Positions 41,064-50,247 of a stretch of DNA of 64,000 bases are shown here, piece after piece. Below the pieces are notes generated by a model, which was given only the letters and a program-made list of their open reading frames with translations, was not told the origin of the DNA and did not search any database. The stretch lies in assembly GCA_039024635.1 (NCBI GenBank), contig JBCCQA010000003.1, positions 221,172-285,171 of the forward strand, given 5' to 3'. Made by a program: the position numbers and the translations under genes. How positions within the stretch are numbered: position 1 is the first letter of the stretch; every line of letters starts with the position of its first letter. The DNA is from Kuafuiihalomonas sp039024635 (GTDB taxonomy: Bacteria > Myxococcota > Kuafuiibacteriia > Kuafuiibacteriales > Kuafuiibacteriaceae).

Positions 41064-42152
41064 TCACGAATCGCTTTCGTCGAACTGATAGCCAAGCTCG
41101 ATGTCGGGCCCGAGACGCTCCACCAAGTGAACTTTGAGCCGCTTTCTAAGCCCCGACACGATCTGCCCCATCCGCTGCTTGGTCACCCCGAATCGCTTCC
41201 CGAGCTCGGACAGCGAGACCGGGTCTTCGCTCAGCAGATGCTCTTCCCAGGCCGCCTGCTCTCGAGAATCCGTCAACGTCTCTTTGAAGGCCTCCAGAGC
41301 TTCGCCGACATCGTCATTCAGCTCCCTGCGGAAGGTCTCGGCCTCAGGCGACGGAGAAGAACTCGCCATGCCGTCCAGGATGGTCCCTGTCGAGGCGTCC
41401 CCCACCGGTGCATCGAGTCGCACTTCGGATTGGTCCATGTGCCGTACGACTTCGCTTAGCTCTCCTTCGTCGACGCCAAGACGTTCGGCCAAGAGTTTTG
41501 GACCTGGATCGATGCCTTGTGCCTGGAGCTTCGCTCGCTCCTTGGCGAGCTGAAAGAAGAGCTTCCGACCTACCCGCGTCCGTGAAAGACGAACGGTTCG
41601 ACTGTTCTCCAGGAGATAGCGGAGCATGTAGGCCCGAATCCAAAAGGTCGCATAGGTCGAGAACTTGGCTCCTTTGGAGGGGTCGTAGCGGCGCACCGCT
41701 TCGACCAAGCCCACGTTCCCCTCCTGGACCAGGTCGAGGACGCTCGCCCAGGCTCGTCGGTACTTGTAGGCCATCTTCACCACGAGGCGAAGGTTGTGAA
41801 TCACGAGCTTTCGGAGAGCCACTGGGTCCTGACGCTCGAAGTAGGCTGAGGTCAGAACCTGCTCCTCTTCCGGAGTCAGCACCGGGTACTTGCCGACCTC
41901 GGACAGAAAGCGGTCGAGGGCGCTAGTGCGAGCAGCAGGCCGAGAGACGGGAAGCGAAGACTCACTCTTCGCCCGGGGCGCAGGAAGCGAAGCGCTGGAG
42001 GGAACGTCGAAGACATCGCCTTCGTCGTCGCCGTTGTCGTGAGCCTCCTCGTTCTCGTCCAGGAGCAGCTCGGGCTCAGGGCCCTTGGAAGGCCCCGCCG
42101 GGCTGTCAGCCGGTCGGGAAGGTCCCGCCCCATCCTGATCGGCAGCGCTCAC
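41064..42152 (-). CDS. RpoH-type (sigma32 family) RNA polymerase sigma factor
   Basis: About 362 aa. After an acidic, low-complexity N-terminal extension (about 65 residues), region 1.2/2 reads ALDRFLSEVGKYPVLTPEEE and RKLVIHNLRLVVKMAYKYRR, with ASVLDLVQEGNVGLVEAVRR, the -10-binding KFSTYATFWIRAYMLRYLLE and a sequence like the RpoH box (RKLFFQLAKERAKL). Region 4 helix-turn-helix is SLSELGKRFGVTKQRMGQIV. GTG 42152 is the likely start; a TTG at 42224 would add 24 residues. Myxobacteria carry several RpoH-like factors for stress and development. It heads an operon with two inactive enzyme homologues. Confidence 0.9.
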   Translation of the reverse strand: MSAADQDGAGPSRPADSPAGPSKGPEPELLLDENEEAHDNGDDEGDVFDVPSSASLPAPRAKSESSLPVSRPAARTSALDRFLSEVGKYPVLTPEEEQVLTSAYFERQDPVALRKLVIHNLRLVVKMAYKYRRAWASVLDLVQEGNVGLVEAVRRYDPSKGAKFSTYATFWIRAYMLRYLLENSRTVRLSRTRVGRKLFFQLAKERAKLQAQGIDPGPKLLAERLGVDEGELSEVVRHMDQSEVRLDAPVGDASTGTILDGMASSSPSPEAETFRRELNDDVGEALEAFKETLTDSREQAAWEEHLLSEDPVSLSELGKRFGVTKQRMGQIVSGLRKRLKVHLVERLGPDIELGYQFDESDS

Positions 42153-42226
42153 GAGAGAAATCAAGTGTGCCCCGGAACAGGAGGCAAGCGCTTTGAATTC
42201 CTCGGGGGCTGCTCCACGGTCCAAAG

Positions 42227-42556
42227 GTGGGCTACCGCATCCAGTTCCAGGGGGAGACGATCGAAGTCGAGGAGGGCCAAGGCCTTCGGAAAGCCCTCCT
42301 GAAGGCCGGTCTGTCTCCCCACAACGGCCGAGCCGAGCTCCTGAACTGCAGAGGCTTTGGTACCTGCGGTACTTGCGCCATCGAGGTCGAGGGGCCCGTT
42401 GAACCCCCGGAGCCCAAAAACCGGGAGCGACTAAGGATGAGCTTCTACCCCCACGACCCGAGCTCGGGACTGCGCCTGGCCTGTCAGTGTCGAGTGAAGG
42501 GAGACTTGAAGCTCACGAAGCACGGAGGCTTCTGGGGCGAGAAGCTTGGATGCTGA
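42227..42556 (+). CDS. Plant-type [2Fe-2S] ferredoxin
   Basis: 109 aa, GTG start. The cluster cysteines are Cys41, Cys47, Cys50 and Cys86 (C-x5-C-x2-C-x35-C, around LNCRGFGTCGTCAIEV and LRLACQC), the plant-type pattern. Extra Cys88 and Cys109 are present. It is divergent from the sigma-factor operon, 74 bases from the chosen sigma start, so the two could share a regulatory region. Convergent with the next gene, 3 bases apart. An electron-transfer role is likely; partner unknown. Confidence 0.85.
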   Translation: MGYRIQFQGETIEVEEGQGLRKALLKAGLSPHNGRAELLNCRGFGTCGTCAIEVEGPVEPPEPKNRERLRMSFYPHDPSSGLRLACQCRVKGDLKLTKHGGFWGEKLGC

Positions 42557-42559
42557 TCC

Positions 42560-43138
42560 TCAGGGCACTCGGGCGGTGAAGTCGAGCTCGACGTCGACGT
42601 CGAAGGTGAAGTTGACCGGCCCTTTGTCGGCCAGACCGACGAAGCGAACCTCGAGGGGACCACCCCGTTCAAAGATGAGGTCATGAATCTCGCCCAGCTC
42701 GCCCTGGTCGAGCTTCAAGTCGAAAGACTGACCCTGGACGAGGGCGACGGGATCCCAGCGCGCGATGCCAGTGATGAAGGGTCCGTTCGGGTCGTCCTCC
42801 GGATTGTCCAAGAACTGAAGCGCCGGCGGCTCGGTGGCGTCCATGGGCGCGGCGCGCACATCGATCTGTCCAACGCCCAGGCTGGCTTCATGGCCACCTC
42901 GGACCCGGGAGATGATGACGGAGATGCGGCGGATCTTGCCGTCCTCGATCTTGTCTCGGTTGTCTCGGAAGTCTTCGCTGTCGTTGGGATCGAACAGCAC
43001 GAAGTCATCGTAGAAGTTGTCGGGGTCGTCGATGTCGGCACTGAATGAGATGCCGGCGCTGAAGTCGGCGGTGGCGATGCCGCAGGCCGAGGACATGAGC
43101 GCAAGGGGAGCGAGCAGTGCGATGATAGCGAGGCGCAT
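42560..43138 (-). CDS. Lipoprotein, 192 aa
   Basis: Signal MRLAIIALLAPLALMSSAC, then acidic mature sequence: SFSADIDDPDNFYDDFVLFD, VRFVGLADKGPVNFTFDVDV and the end DVELDFTARVP. It looks like a beta-sandwich with alternating hydrophobic residues. No family recognised. Stop lies 3 bases from the ferredoxin stop. Possibly an outer-membrane lipoprotein. Confidence 0.72.
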   Translation of the reverse strand: MRLAIIALLAPLALMSSACGIATADFSAGISFSADIDDPDNFYDDFVLFDPNDSEDFRDNRDKIEDGKIRRISVIISRVRGGHEASLGVGQIDVRAAPMDATEPPALQFLDNPEDDPNGPFITGIARWDPVALVQGQSFDLKLDQGELGEIHDLIFERGGPLEVRFVGLADKGPVNFTFDVDVELDFTARVP

Positions 43139-43203
43139 GTCTCGTTCTTAGTCAGCATAGCGCCGATCGAGCAAGGTCACGAGGATCACCCGCACCTTGG
43201 GGG

Positions 43204-44685
43204 TCAGTGTAAGACCAAGGACAATCCGACGATGCACGCCCAAGCCGCCAGATTGATGGGGAGGCCAGCCCGAAGCATGTCGCCCACCCGGAGCCTGCCC
43301 GAGCCGAAGACGATGGCGTTGGGTCCGGTGGCGATGGGCATCATGAAAGCACATGAGCAGGCCATAGCTGCGGGCACGAGAAGGGTGCGTGGGTCCATCG
43401 CCGCCGACTTTGCGGTCGCAGCAAGGATGGGCATCAAGATGTTGGCGAGGGCCGTATTGCTGATCACTTCCGTGCCGAAAGTGGCGAGGAAGCAGATGAC
43501 GGCGATGAAGGCGGCCCAGGCCGAACCGGCCATCCCAGCCAAAGAACCACCTAGCGCCTGGGACAGGCCGCTCTGAAGAAAACCGACCGATAGCGCCACA
43601 CCGCCCCCGAAGAAGAGGATGAGCCCCCAAGGCAGAGCGGCGGCCGTGTTCCAAGGAAGAAGGCGCTGTCCGCTCTTGGTTCCGTCGGGCAGCCCAAAAG
43701 CCAGGAGCGCACAGACCATGGCGACCGTGCCGTCATGAACTCCTTCCAGCCCCAGCCGAGTGGCCCAGCCCTCGAAGATGCCCGTCCCTATCCGGATGTC
43801 GGGACGCGTGACCCAAAGTAGGCCGGCAAAGCCAAAGACGGACAGCGCACGACGTTCGGGGGCTCGCCAAGGGCCGAGGGCGCGGAGTTCAGCCCGAAGG
43901 ACCTCGGTGCCCCCGAACTGAAGACCCGCCGGTACCCCAGGGGCAAAGCGGGTGAGGATGAACCAGATCAAGGGAAGGAGAAGCAGGACGGCAGGCAGGG
44001 CGTGGCTGACCCAGCCCAGAAAGCTGAGCGTCGGACCGCTCGGAAAGCTCTGCTCCAGCGCGTTCATGGCGATCAGGTTGGGTGGAGTGCCGATGGGCGT
44101 ACTCATGCCGCCGACGGAGGCGCCGTAGGCGATGGCCAAGAGCAAGGCCTGGCCAAAACCCACACCGGCCTGAGATTCGGATTCGGCCCGCTCGAGCAGC
44201 GCGAGGGCGATGGGCAGGATGATTAAAGTGCTGGCTGTGTTGGATATCCACATCGACAAGAGCCCGGAGGCCAAGGCAAAACCCAGGACCAATCGACGTG
44301 GGGCGCCGCCCACCCCCAACAGAACGTACAAGGCCAGACGTCGATGGACCCCGCTGCGCTCTACGGCTCGGGCGAGCATGAAGCCTCCGAGGAGGAGGAC
44401 GATGATCGGGCTCATGTAGGCCTGGGTGGTGGGCTTGGCAGGCGCGATGCCGAGCAAGGGGAAACAGGCCGCGGGGACGAGGGCGGTGGCGGCCAAGGGC
44501 AGCGCCTCAGTCGCCCACCAGATGGCCATCAGCGCGATGACCGCCAGCAGTCGAAGAGAAGAGACGTTGAGTGAAGGCCAGACCGAGGGCCCGAGCCACA
44601 GAACGAGGGCGAAGGCCGCCGCGCCAGCGCCGAGGCCAATGGCCTGGATTCGGCTGCGGGGCGCGTCGTCCTCGGCGGGCTCCAC
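43204..44685 (-). CDS. DASS-family sodium/dicarboxylate or anion symporter
   Basis: 493 aa with about a dozen hydrophobic segments. The two substrate/sodium signature motifs are WISNTASTLIILP and VISNTALANILMP (SNT motifs), in the arrangement of SLC13/DASS transporters, with the first half IGTPPNLIAMN and the second PIATGPNAIVF. Likely imports C4-dicarboxylates, citrate or similar anions with sodium. Start ATG 44685; the S1-domain gene ends directly upstream on the same strand. No regulator nearby. Substrate cannot be resolved from sequence alone. Confidence 0.92.
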   Translation of the reverse strand: MEPAEDDAPRSRIQAIGLGAGAAAFALVLWLGPSVWPSLNVSSLRLLAVIALMAIWWATEALPLAATALVPAACFPLLGIAPAKPTTQAYMSPIIVLLLGGFMLARAVERSGVHRRLALYVLLGVGGAPRRLVLGFALASGLLSMWISNTASTLIILPIALALLERAESESQAGVGFGQALLLAIAYGASVGGMSTPIGTPPNLIAMNALEQSFPSGPTLSFLGWVSHALPAVLLLLPLIWFILTRFAPGVPAGLQFGGTEVLRAELRALGPWRAPERRALSVFGFAGLLWVTRPDIRIGTGIFEGWATRLGLEGVHDGTVAMVCALLAFGLPDGTKSGQRLLPWNTAAALPWGLILFFGGGVALSVGFLQSGLSQALGGSLAGMAGSAWAAFIAVICFLATFGTEVISNTALANILMPILAATAKSAAMDPRTLLVPAAMACSCAFMMPIATGPNAIVFGSGRLRVGDMLRAGLPINLAAWACIVGLSLVLH

Positions 44686-46431
44686 TCAGTCTTTGAGGCT
44701 CTGACGAATGTCGCCGAGCTTGCCCTTGAGAAGGTCGCCCAGCGTGCCTAGCTTGCCGTCGCTGGGCTTCTTGTTGATGAAGCCGGCGTACTCCGCCCGC
44801 TCCTCGGCCTCGCGGGCTGCACGAATCGACATGCGGATCCGACCGTTCTTCTTGTCCACGTCCTGGACCAAGACCTTGATCTCGTCACCGCTGTTGAAGG
44901 TCTTCTTCAAGTCGGTGCCCTGGCTCGTGCCCGTTTCCCGAGCCGGAACGAGGCCTCGCGCACCGTTGGACAGCTTCACGAACACGCCGAAGTCCTCGAT
45001 ACGGTCGACCTTGCCTTCCATGACCTTGCCCTGCTTCAGCTCGTTGGCGAGCTCCTGGGGCGTCTTGACCATGGAAAGACCGATGCGGCGCTTGGACCAG
45101 TCGGTGCTAGTGACGGTGGCCTCGACCTCGTCGCCGACCTTCACCACGTCGCCTGGATTCCTGATCCGTCGGTCCAAGGTCATGGCCGAAACGTGGACCA
45201 AGCCGTCGACGCCCGGCAGGAGCTGAACGAAGGCCCCGAAGTTCTGAATTCGGGCCACGGTGCCCTTCACCTTGTCGCCCTCTTTGAATTCGGCCTTGGC
45301 CCTGTCCCAGGGGTCGGCCTGGAGGGCCTTCATGGAGAGACTTAGCTTCTTGTGCTCGGGAAGGCCCTTCTTCTTCTCGTCCTTGGGCTCTTCGATCTTG
45401 AGCACCATGACCTCGACGTCTTGCCCTGGCTTGAGGATCATCTGTGGCTTCGCCACGTGGCCATGGGAGATCTCGGTAGCGTGGACTAGACCCTCGATGC
45501 CCCCGAGGTCGACGAAGGCGCCGTAGTCCTTTATCGAAGTGACCTCACCCTTGAGGACGGCGCCCTCTTCCAGCTGCTCGAGGAGCGCTGCCGCCTTCTT
45601 GCGCTGCTCTTCCTCCAGGATGGTTCGTCGGGAGATGACGATGTTTCGACCTCCATCCTTGAACTCGACAACCTGAAACTCGAAGGCCTTGTTGATGTAG
45701 AAGTCGGACTTCTTGGGACGGAGGTCGATCTGAGACGAAGGACAGAAAGCAGGGATGCCTTTGACCTCGACCTCGAAGCCGCCCTTGTTCGTGCCCTTCA
45801 CCTTACCTTCGACCGCTGTCTTGGTGCGGTGGGCTTCCTTCAGCTCTTCCCGACGTCGAAGGCTGAGATGAGGCGGGACCCGTCCGAGGACGATGGTGCC
45901 TCCCTCGATCTTCCGAATCCGAGCTTCGACCTTGTCACCTTCCTTGACCTCGACTTCTTCTTCGGCGCCCTCTTCCTGCAGCTCGCTCTTTTCGATCACG
46001 CCTTCGGCCTTGGCGCCCACATCGAGGAATACGGAGTTGCCGGCGATGCTCACGACCTTGGCGAAGATGATCTGACCGGGACGGAGGTCACCGCCAATGG
46101 CGGCCTTGAGCTTTTGCCGCTTTTCTTGCGACTGCTTCTCGGCCAGTTCAAACATCTCGGCGAAGGACATCTCCTCCGCCGGGAGCTCGGGCTTGCCGGT
46201 CTTTAGCTCCGGCATCTCGGCGGCCACAGCACCCGAGACGTCAGGGCTCTCGGCCTCGCCCTGCTCGGTCGCGGCACTCGCTTCCGACGACGGCTCGTCG
46301 CTCGGCGCAGCGGGCGCAGCGGCCTCGACTTCAGGGGTGGTCTCGGCGGTCACCGAGCTTTGGCTGTCGCCCGTCTCCGACGCAGCAGGCGCAGCCTGGT
46401 CCTGCTGCTGGACGTTCTGATCGTTGTTCAT
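44686..46431 (-). CDS. Ribosomal protein S1-like RNA-binding protein
   Basis: 581 aa: an acidic Ala/Glu/Pro-rich N-terminal region of about 105 residues, then about five S1 OB-fold repeats. Repeat 1 starts LRPGQIIFAKVVSIAGNSVF, a divergent repeat 2 VEGKVKGTNKGGFEVEVKG, repeat 3 LKGEVTSIKDYGAFVDLGGI, repeat 4 VKGTVARIQNFGAFVQLLPG, repeat 5 MEGKVDRIEDFGVFVKLSNG. E. coli S1 has six and lacks the acidic extension. It may be the organism's main S1 or a paralogue; no rpsA context (cmk upstream, himD downstream) is present. The DASS gene begins one base after its stop. Confidence 0.85.
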   Translation of the reverse strand: MNNDQNVQQQDQAAPAASETGDSQSSVTAETTPEVEAAAPAAPSDEPSSEASAATEQGEAESPDVSGAVAAEMPELKTGKPELPAEEMSFAEMFELAEKQSQEKRQKLKAAIGGDLRPGQIIFAKVVSIAGNSVFLDVGAKAEGVIEKSELQEEGAEEEVEVKEGDKVEARIRKIEGGTIVLGRVPPHLSLRRREELKEAHRTKTAVEGKVKGTNKGGFEVEVKGIPAFCPSSQIDLRPKKSDFYINKAFEFQVVEFKDGGRNIVISRRTILEEEQRKKAAALLEQLEEGAVLKGEVTSIKDYGAFVDLGGIEGLVHATEISHGHVAKPQMILKPGQDVEVMVLKIEEPKDEKKKGLPEHKKLSLSMKALQADPWDRAKAEFKEGDKVKGTVARIQNFGAFVQLLPGVDGLVHVSAMTLDRRIRNPGDVVKVGDEVEATVTSTDWSKRRIGLSMVKTPQELANELKQGKVMEGKVDRIEDFGVFVKLSNGARGLVPARETGTSQGTDLKKTFNSGDEIKVLVQDVDKKNGRIRMSIRAAREAEERAEYAGFINKKPSDGKLGTLGDLLKGKLGDIRQSLKD

Positions 46432-46550
46432 GTCGTGGCCCAGAGGTCCTGGGGATGCGGTGCTTACTCGATCCCACCGGGCCTGTCACGGGGATCCGAC
46501 AGGCCGAGCTCGAGCAGGGATGGGCGCTGAATGTGGGCGCTTGGAGGCGC

Positions 46551-47333
46551 TCAGGGCAGCGGGAGCATGGTGGAGAAGCTGGGCGCGCTGTTGCCGACTG
46601 GCACCGCCTCTGGCGTGTCGGGGCCGAAGCTGACCTCGGTGCAATAGACGCCGATGGGCACGCCCTGGGCCCGGGGGTTGTCAAAGCCGTAGACGAGGAA
46701 CATCACGTCCCGGTCGTTGCTGAAGCGCGTCGCTTGGAGCAGGAAGGTGTCCCCGCCGCCGGCTACGACATTGTCGGCCTCGAAGAGGTCCACGTCCAAG
46801 ACATTGTAGCAGGGGTTATCCAAAGCAAAGGCGGTCGGGTTGGGGGCCACGTCGTCCTCGCATGTCAAGCGAGTGCCGCCCGCAGTCTCTTGCTGCACCG
46901 CGACGAGGACCATGTGGCTCAAATTGGCCACCTGGGGCGTCGTGACCGTGATGTTGGCCGCGATGACCTGGTCCTCGGTGTTGGCGTCGGGCGTTCTCTC
47001 GCACTCGTAGTAGGAGCACTGGGTCAGGGGCGCGAAGGGCACGCAGAACTCACAGTCTCGCTCGGTCAGGAAGTCGTCGTTGCCCAAGAAGCAGTCGCTC
47101 TGCTCCGTGCACGTGTCCTCGAGCATGAACATGGGGTCGTTGATGGCCTGAGGGTCGGGGCACACGCCCACGGGCGGCATCGGCGTGCCCATGTCCATGG
47201 TCACGTCGCCCATGTCGACCATGCTGGAGCCGTTGCCGTTATTCCCGTCGTTCTCCCCGTCGTCACTGCAGGCAAGCAGCGTCGAGCAGGGCAGGACCAG
47301 GGTGAGGAGGAGTCGCTTCATGTCATTGTTCAT
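46551..47333 (-). CDS. Lipoprotein with DMG-rich linker
   Basis: 260 aa. Signal MKRLLLTLVLPCSTLLAC, then a low-complexity tract SSMVDMGDVTMDMGTPMPP before the mature domain, which has several cysteines (DTCTEQSDCF, ERDCEFCVP, LTQCSYYECER, LTCEDDVAP, NPCYNVLD). The DMG tract is shared with the penicillin acylase lipoprotein. The Cys-rich beta-domain is probably disulfide-bonded outside the cytoplasm. The start overlaps the tsaE stop (ATGA), making it third in the nnr-tsaE operon. Family unknown. Confidence 0.75.
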   Translation of the reverse strand: MNNDMKRLLLTLVLPCSTLLACSDDGENDGNNGNGSSMVDMGDVTMDMGTPMPPVGVCPDPQAINDPMFMLEDTCTEQSDCFLGNDDFLTERDCEFCVPFAPLTQCSYYECERTPDANTEDQVIAANITVTTPQVANLSHMVLVAVQQETAGGTRLTCEDDVAPNPTAFALDNPCYNVLDVDLFEADNVVAGGGDTFLLQATRFSNDRDVMFLVYGFDNPRAQGVPIGVYCTEVSFGPDTPEAVPVGNSAPSFSTMLPLP

Positions 47334-47806
47334 GTCGGGTCAGCCGGTTTCGGATGTTGGATCTTAGGGTCGAGATGGAGCTTTCTTCGCGTCCCTTCGA
47401 TGCTGATGTGAAGGTCGAGCCGCTCGCCTGGCAGCCACGCCTGACCCCTCTCGGGCCATTCGACGAAGACGAAGCCCGGCTGCTCGAACAGCTCGGGCCC
47501 TCCGATGTCCTCGACTTCGGTCTCTCCCTGCAAGCGGTAGAGGTCCAGGTGGGTCACGGGGGGTCGGCTCGGATAGTCGTGGACCAGGGCAAAGGTGGGG
47601 GAGCTTACCTCATCGGAGTCGCCGCCGGGCAAGGCACCGACGAAGGACTTCACGAAGCTGGTCTTGCCGGCCCCCATCTCGCCCCAGAGGCCGATCAAGA
47701 GGCTGTCCCCGTCCGGCAAGGCTTGGCTCCAGTCGTCCGCCCATCGATGGGCGAGAGCCTGCACCCCGGCCAGATCGAGTCCGGCGTGAGTCTCGGCTTG
47801 AATCAA
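47330..47806 (-). CDS. tsaE: tRNA threonylcarbamoyladenosine biosynthesis ATPase TsaE
   Basis: 158 aa. P-loop GEMGAGKTSFVKSF (about residues 42-55), then SSPTFALVHDYPSRPPVTHL and LYRLQGETEVEDIG, and the late FVFVEWPERG, the standard TsaE layout. It works with TsaB, TsaD and TsaC to make t6A37 in tRNA. Its ATG overlaps the stop of the nnr gene by four bases, and its stop overlaps the next start by four, so three genes are translationally coupled. Confidence 0.95.
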   Translation of the reverse strand: MIQAETHAGLDLAGVQALAHRWADDWSQALPDGDSLLIGLWGEMGAGKTSFVKSFVGALPGGDSDEVSSPTFALVHDYPSRPPVTHLDLYRLQGETEVEDIGGPELFEQPGFVFVEWPERGQAWLPGERLDLHISIEGTRRKLHLDPKIQHPKPADPT

Positions 47807-49326
47807 AGCCCGCAGTCCTTCCCTAGGTGGGCGAGGAGGTGTTCAGCCGTCAGGCCGAGCTCTCCTTCCGCTTCGGCCGCGAGGTCCCCTGCCCTGGCAT
47901 GCATCCACACGCCTTGCTGGGCAGCTTCGTACGCGTCCAGGCCTTCGGCCCACCGCCCAGCAATCACCCCGGCCAAGACGTCACCCGCCCCGGCCGTGGC
48001 CATTCCTGGGTTTCCGCGTAGACAGACAGCCAAGGCACCGGAAGGTTCCCCAATCAGGGTCGAGGCACCCTTGAGCACCACCACGGCCCGATAGCGTCGG
48101 GCTGCTTCCAAGACCGCCGACGGACGATTGGCCTGAACGTCGCCCGTGGAGCTTCCGAGCAGATGGGCCATTTCCCCTGGATGGGGCGTCAAGATGGTCG
48201 GTCCCGGCCGCTCGGCCAGCCAGGCCGAGCTCAGAGCGCGGAGCGCGCCCGCGTCCAGGACGGCCGGGGCCTCGCTGCCCCCGAGGAGCTGGCGCAGACC
48301 CTGTTCCGTCTTCGAATCCGGAGGCAAGGAGGGCCCCAAGGCGAGGACGTCGGTCGATTCGGCCAAGGCCCGAACCGCCCCCCAATCGATGCCGGCCTCG
48401 CCGAGCGTCCGCCCCATGAGGGCGCCCAGCTGTCCCGCCACCCGAGCCACCGAGGCTGCCTCGCCGCCCAAGCTGACCTTTCCTGCGCCGGAGCGAAGCG
48501 CTCCGCGCCCCATGAGCAGGCCTGAGCCCACCTGGTCGGGCCCGCCCATGAGAGCCAAGACGTGGCCGAAGCGTCCCTTGTGGGCGTCCAGGGGGCGGGG
48601 CCGAAGTGCGGGCCGGGCCAGGATGCGATGGCGGGCGCCCGCCCGATCTGCCGCTCGATCTGGAATCCCGATGTCGACCACCTCGACTTCGCCGGCCTGG
48701 GCCCGTCCCGGCGGGAGCACCAGGCCGAATTTGGGAAACTGAAAGCTGACCGTGTGTTGGGCCTGGACCGCCGCCCCCATGACCCGGCCGGTGGAGGCGC
48801 AGATCCCGCTCGGGAGGTCCACGGCCACCACCGCTTCGGGCCGGTCACCGAGCTCCGTCACCAGTCGAGCCCAGGGGCCTTCCAGTGGACGGGTCAGGCC
48901 CACTCCAAACAGTGCGTCCACCCAGGCGCCGACAGAGCCGAGCCGACGGCCGGCCAGCCACGACACGGCTTGGGCAGGCTCGAGCTCGTGAAGCGGAACC
49001 CGCCAGTTGTCCAGGAGCGAGCGTTGGTGTCGGGCATCCGGGGTCTTGGCGGGGCCCACTGCCACCACTTCCACGCTTCGACCCCAGTTGGCGAGGGTAC
49101 GGGCGACGACCATCCCGTCGGCACCGTTGTTGCCGCCGCCGGCCAAGACCACGATGGGGTCCGGCTGGTCCTTCAGGCGCTCCGCGACGGCCCGCCCTGC
49201 GACTTCCATCAGGACCAGAGACGGACTCCCCAGAGCTTCGATGGTGAAGCCATCGGCCGCCTGCATTTGAGCGGCATCCAGGACCCGCTGGCCCTCCAAA
49301 ACCTCGGCGCGCATCCCCCTTTTCAT
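47803..49326 (-). CDS. nnr: Bifunctional NAD(P)HX epimerase / ADP-dependent dehydratase
   Basis: About 507 aa. The N-terminal YjeF-N epimerase domain has VVLAGGGNNGADGMVVARTL and WVDALFGVGLTRPL, with VVAVDLPSGI. The C-terminal YjeF-C/ribokinase-like dehydratase has RFGHVLALMGGPDQVGSGLL, TILTPHPGEMAHLLG and GNPGMATAGAGDVLAGVIAG. Together they repair damaged hydrated NAD(P)H. ATG 49326 is preceded by GGGAGCG; a Met four codons later is possible. First gene of the nnr-tsaE-lipoprotein operon, divergent from the SDR gene. Confidence 0.95.
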   Translation of the reverse strand: MKRGMRAEVLEGQRVLDAAQMQAADGFTIEALGSPSLVLMEVAGRAVAERLKDQPDPIVVLAGGGNNGADGMVVARTLANWGRSVEVVAVGPAKTPDARHQRSLLDNWRVPLHELEPAQAVSWLAGRRLGSVGAWVDALFGVGLTRPLEGPWARLVTELGDRPEAVVAVDLPSGICASTGRVMGAAVQAQHTVSFQFPKFGLVLPPGRAQAGEVEVVDIGIPDRAADRAGARHRILARPALRPRPLDAHKGRFGHVLALMGGPDQVGSGLLMGRGALRSGAGKVSLGGEAASVARVAGQLGALMGRTLGEAGIDWGAVRALAESTDVLALGPSLPPDSKTEQGLRQLLGGSEAPAVLDAGALRALSSAWLAERPGPTILTPHPGEMAHLLGSSTGDVQANRPSAVLEAARRYRAVVVLKGASTLIGEPSGALAVCLRGNPGMATAGAGDVLAGVIAGRWAEGLDAYEAAQQGVWMHARAGDLAAEAEGELGLTAEHLLAHLGKDCGL

Positions 49327-49406
49327 CCACGCTCCCGGAGCCGAAGACAAAGGTCTAAGTACCCGAAAGCCACAGGAAAGTTTCGCCATCCCGCCCGGCA
49401 TGGGGC

Positions 49407-50231
49407 ATGACGCCGGAGATGGGACTTCCAGAGCGGCCGCGCGTACTGATCACGGGCGCAGGCTCGGGTCTGGGCCGGGCCCTGGCGGTCGCGCTGGCCG
49501 CCCGGGAGGCCCGCGTCTTCGGAACGGATACTGGCTCCGAGACCCTGGACGCGACCGGCGTCGCGGTCGAAGAGGCGGGCGGAGACTGGCATGGAGAGGT
49601 GGCCGACGCCGGCTCGTGGGACGACTGGCAGCGACTCGGACGCAGCGTCGAGAGCCAATGGGGCGGCCTGGACCTCCTGGTGAACAACGCCGGCGTAGCC
49701 CTGGCGGGACGGGTCGGTGAGGTCTCCATGGAGGACTGGCGCTGGCTCATGGACATCAACCTGTGGGGCGTCATCTACGGTTGCCACGTCTTCACGCCCA
49801 TCATGCGAGAACAAAAGAGCGGCTGGGTCCTGAACGTGGCCTCGGCGGCGGGCATCGCCTCGGCCCCCGAGCTCGCGCCCTACAACGTGGCCAAAGCCGG
49901 CGTCATCTCGTTGACCGAGACGCTGTACGGCGAGCTTCAGCCCGACGGTGTCCACGCCAGCGTTCTCTGCCCGACCTTTTTCCAGTCCGAGCTGCCTCGC
50001 CGCACTCGAGCCACGACCGACAAACTGATGCGTCTGACCAACAAGCTCGTCACGCGCTCCAAGTGGACGGCGGAGAAGATCGCAGACGTCACGCTCAAGG
50101 GTCTCGAGAGGAAGGAGCTCTACATCCTTCCCCAGAACGACGCCAAGCTGCTCTACGCCATGAAGCGATCCCTCGGACCACGATTCCCGGACGCCCTCGC
50201 GTGGTACCGCCGCCGCCTTCAGCGCAGCTGA
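49407..50231 (+). CDS. Short-chain dehydrogenase/reductase
   Basis: 274 aa classical SDR: NAD(P)-binding TGAGSGLG (16-23), NNAG in LDLLVNNAGVALAGR, catalytic Ser in VLNVASAAGIAS, and the YxxxK pair in YNVAKAG. An Asp (FGTDTGS) after the second strand suggests NAD(H) preference. The C-terminal helical extension, with TDKLMRLTNKLVTRSKWTAE and QNDAKLLYAMKRSLG, resembles short-chain reductases acting on hydrophobic substrates. Substrate unknown. Convergent with the hydrolase gene, 4 bases apart. Confidence 0.9.
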   Translation: MTPEMGLPERPRVLITGAGSGLGRALAVALAAREARVFGTDTGSETLDATGVAVEEAGGDWHGEVADAGSWDDWQRLGRSVESQWGGLDLLVNNAGVALAGRVGEVSMEDWRWLMDINLWGVIYGCHVFTPIMREQKSGWVLNVASAAGIASAPELAPYNVAKAGVISLTETLYGELQPDGVHASVLCPTFFQSELPRRTRATTDKLMRLTNKLVTRSKWTAEKIADVTLKGLERKELYILPQNDAKLLYAMKRSLGPRFPDALAWYRRRLQRS

Positions 50232-50233
50232 GC

Positions 50234-50247
50234 CCTCAGGGCTGAGG
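50234..50247. terminator. Short hairpin between convergent SDR and hydrolase genes
   Basis: CCTCA-GGGC-TGAGG forms a 5-bp stem with a tetraloop across the gap and the end of the hydrolase gene. No T tract. Weak support. Confidence 0.3.
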
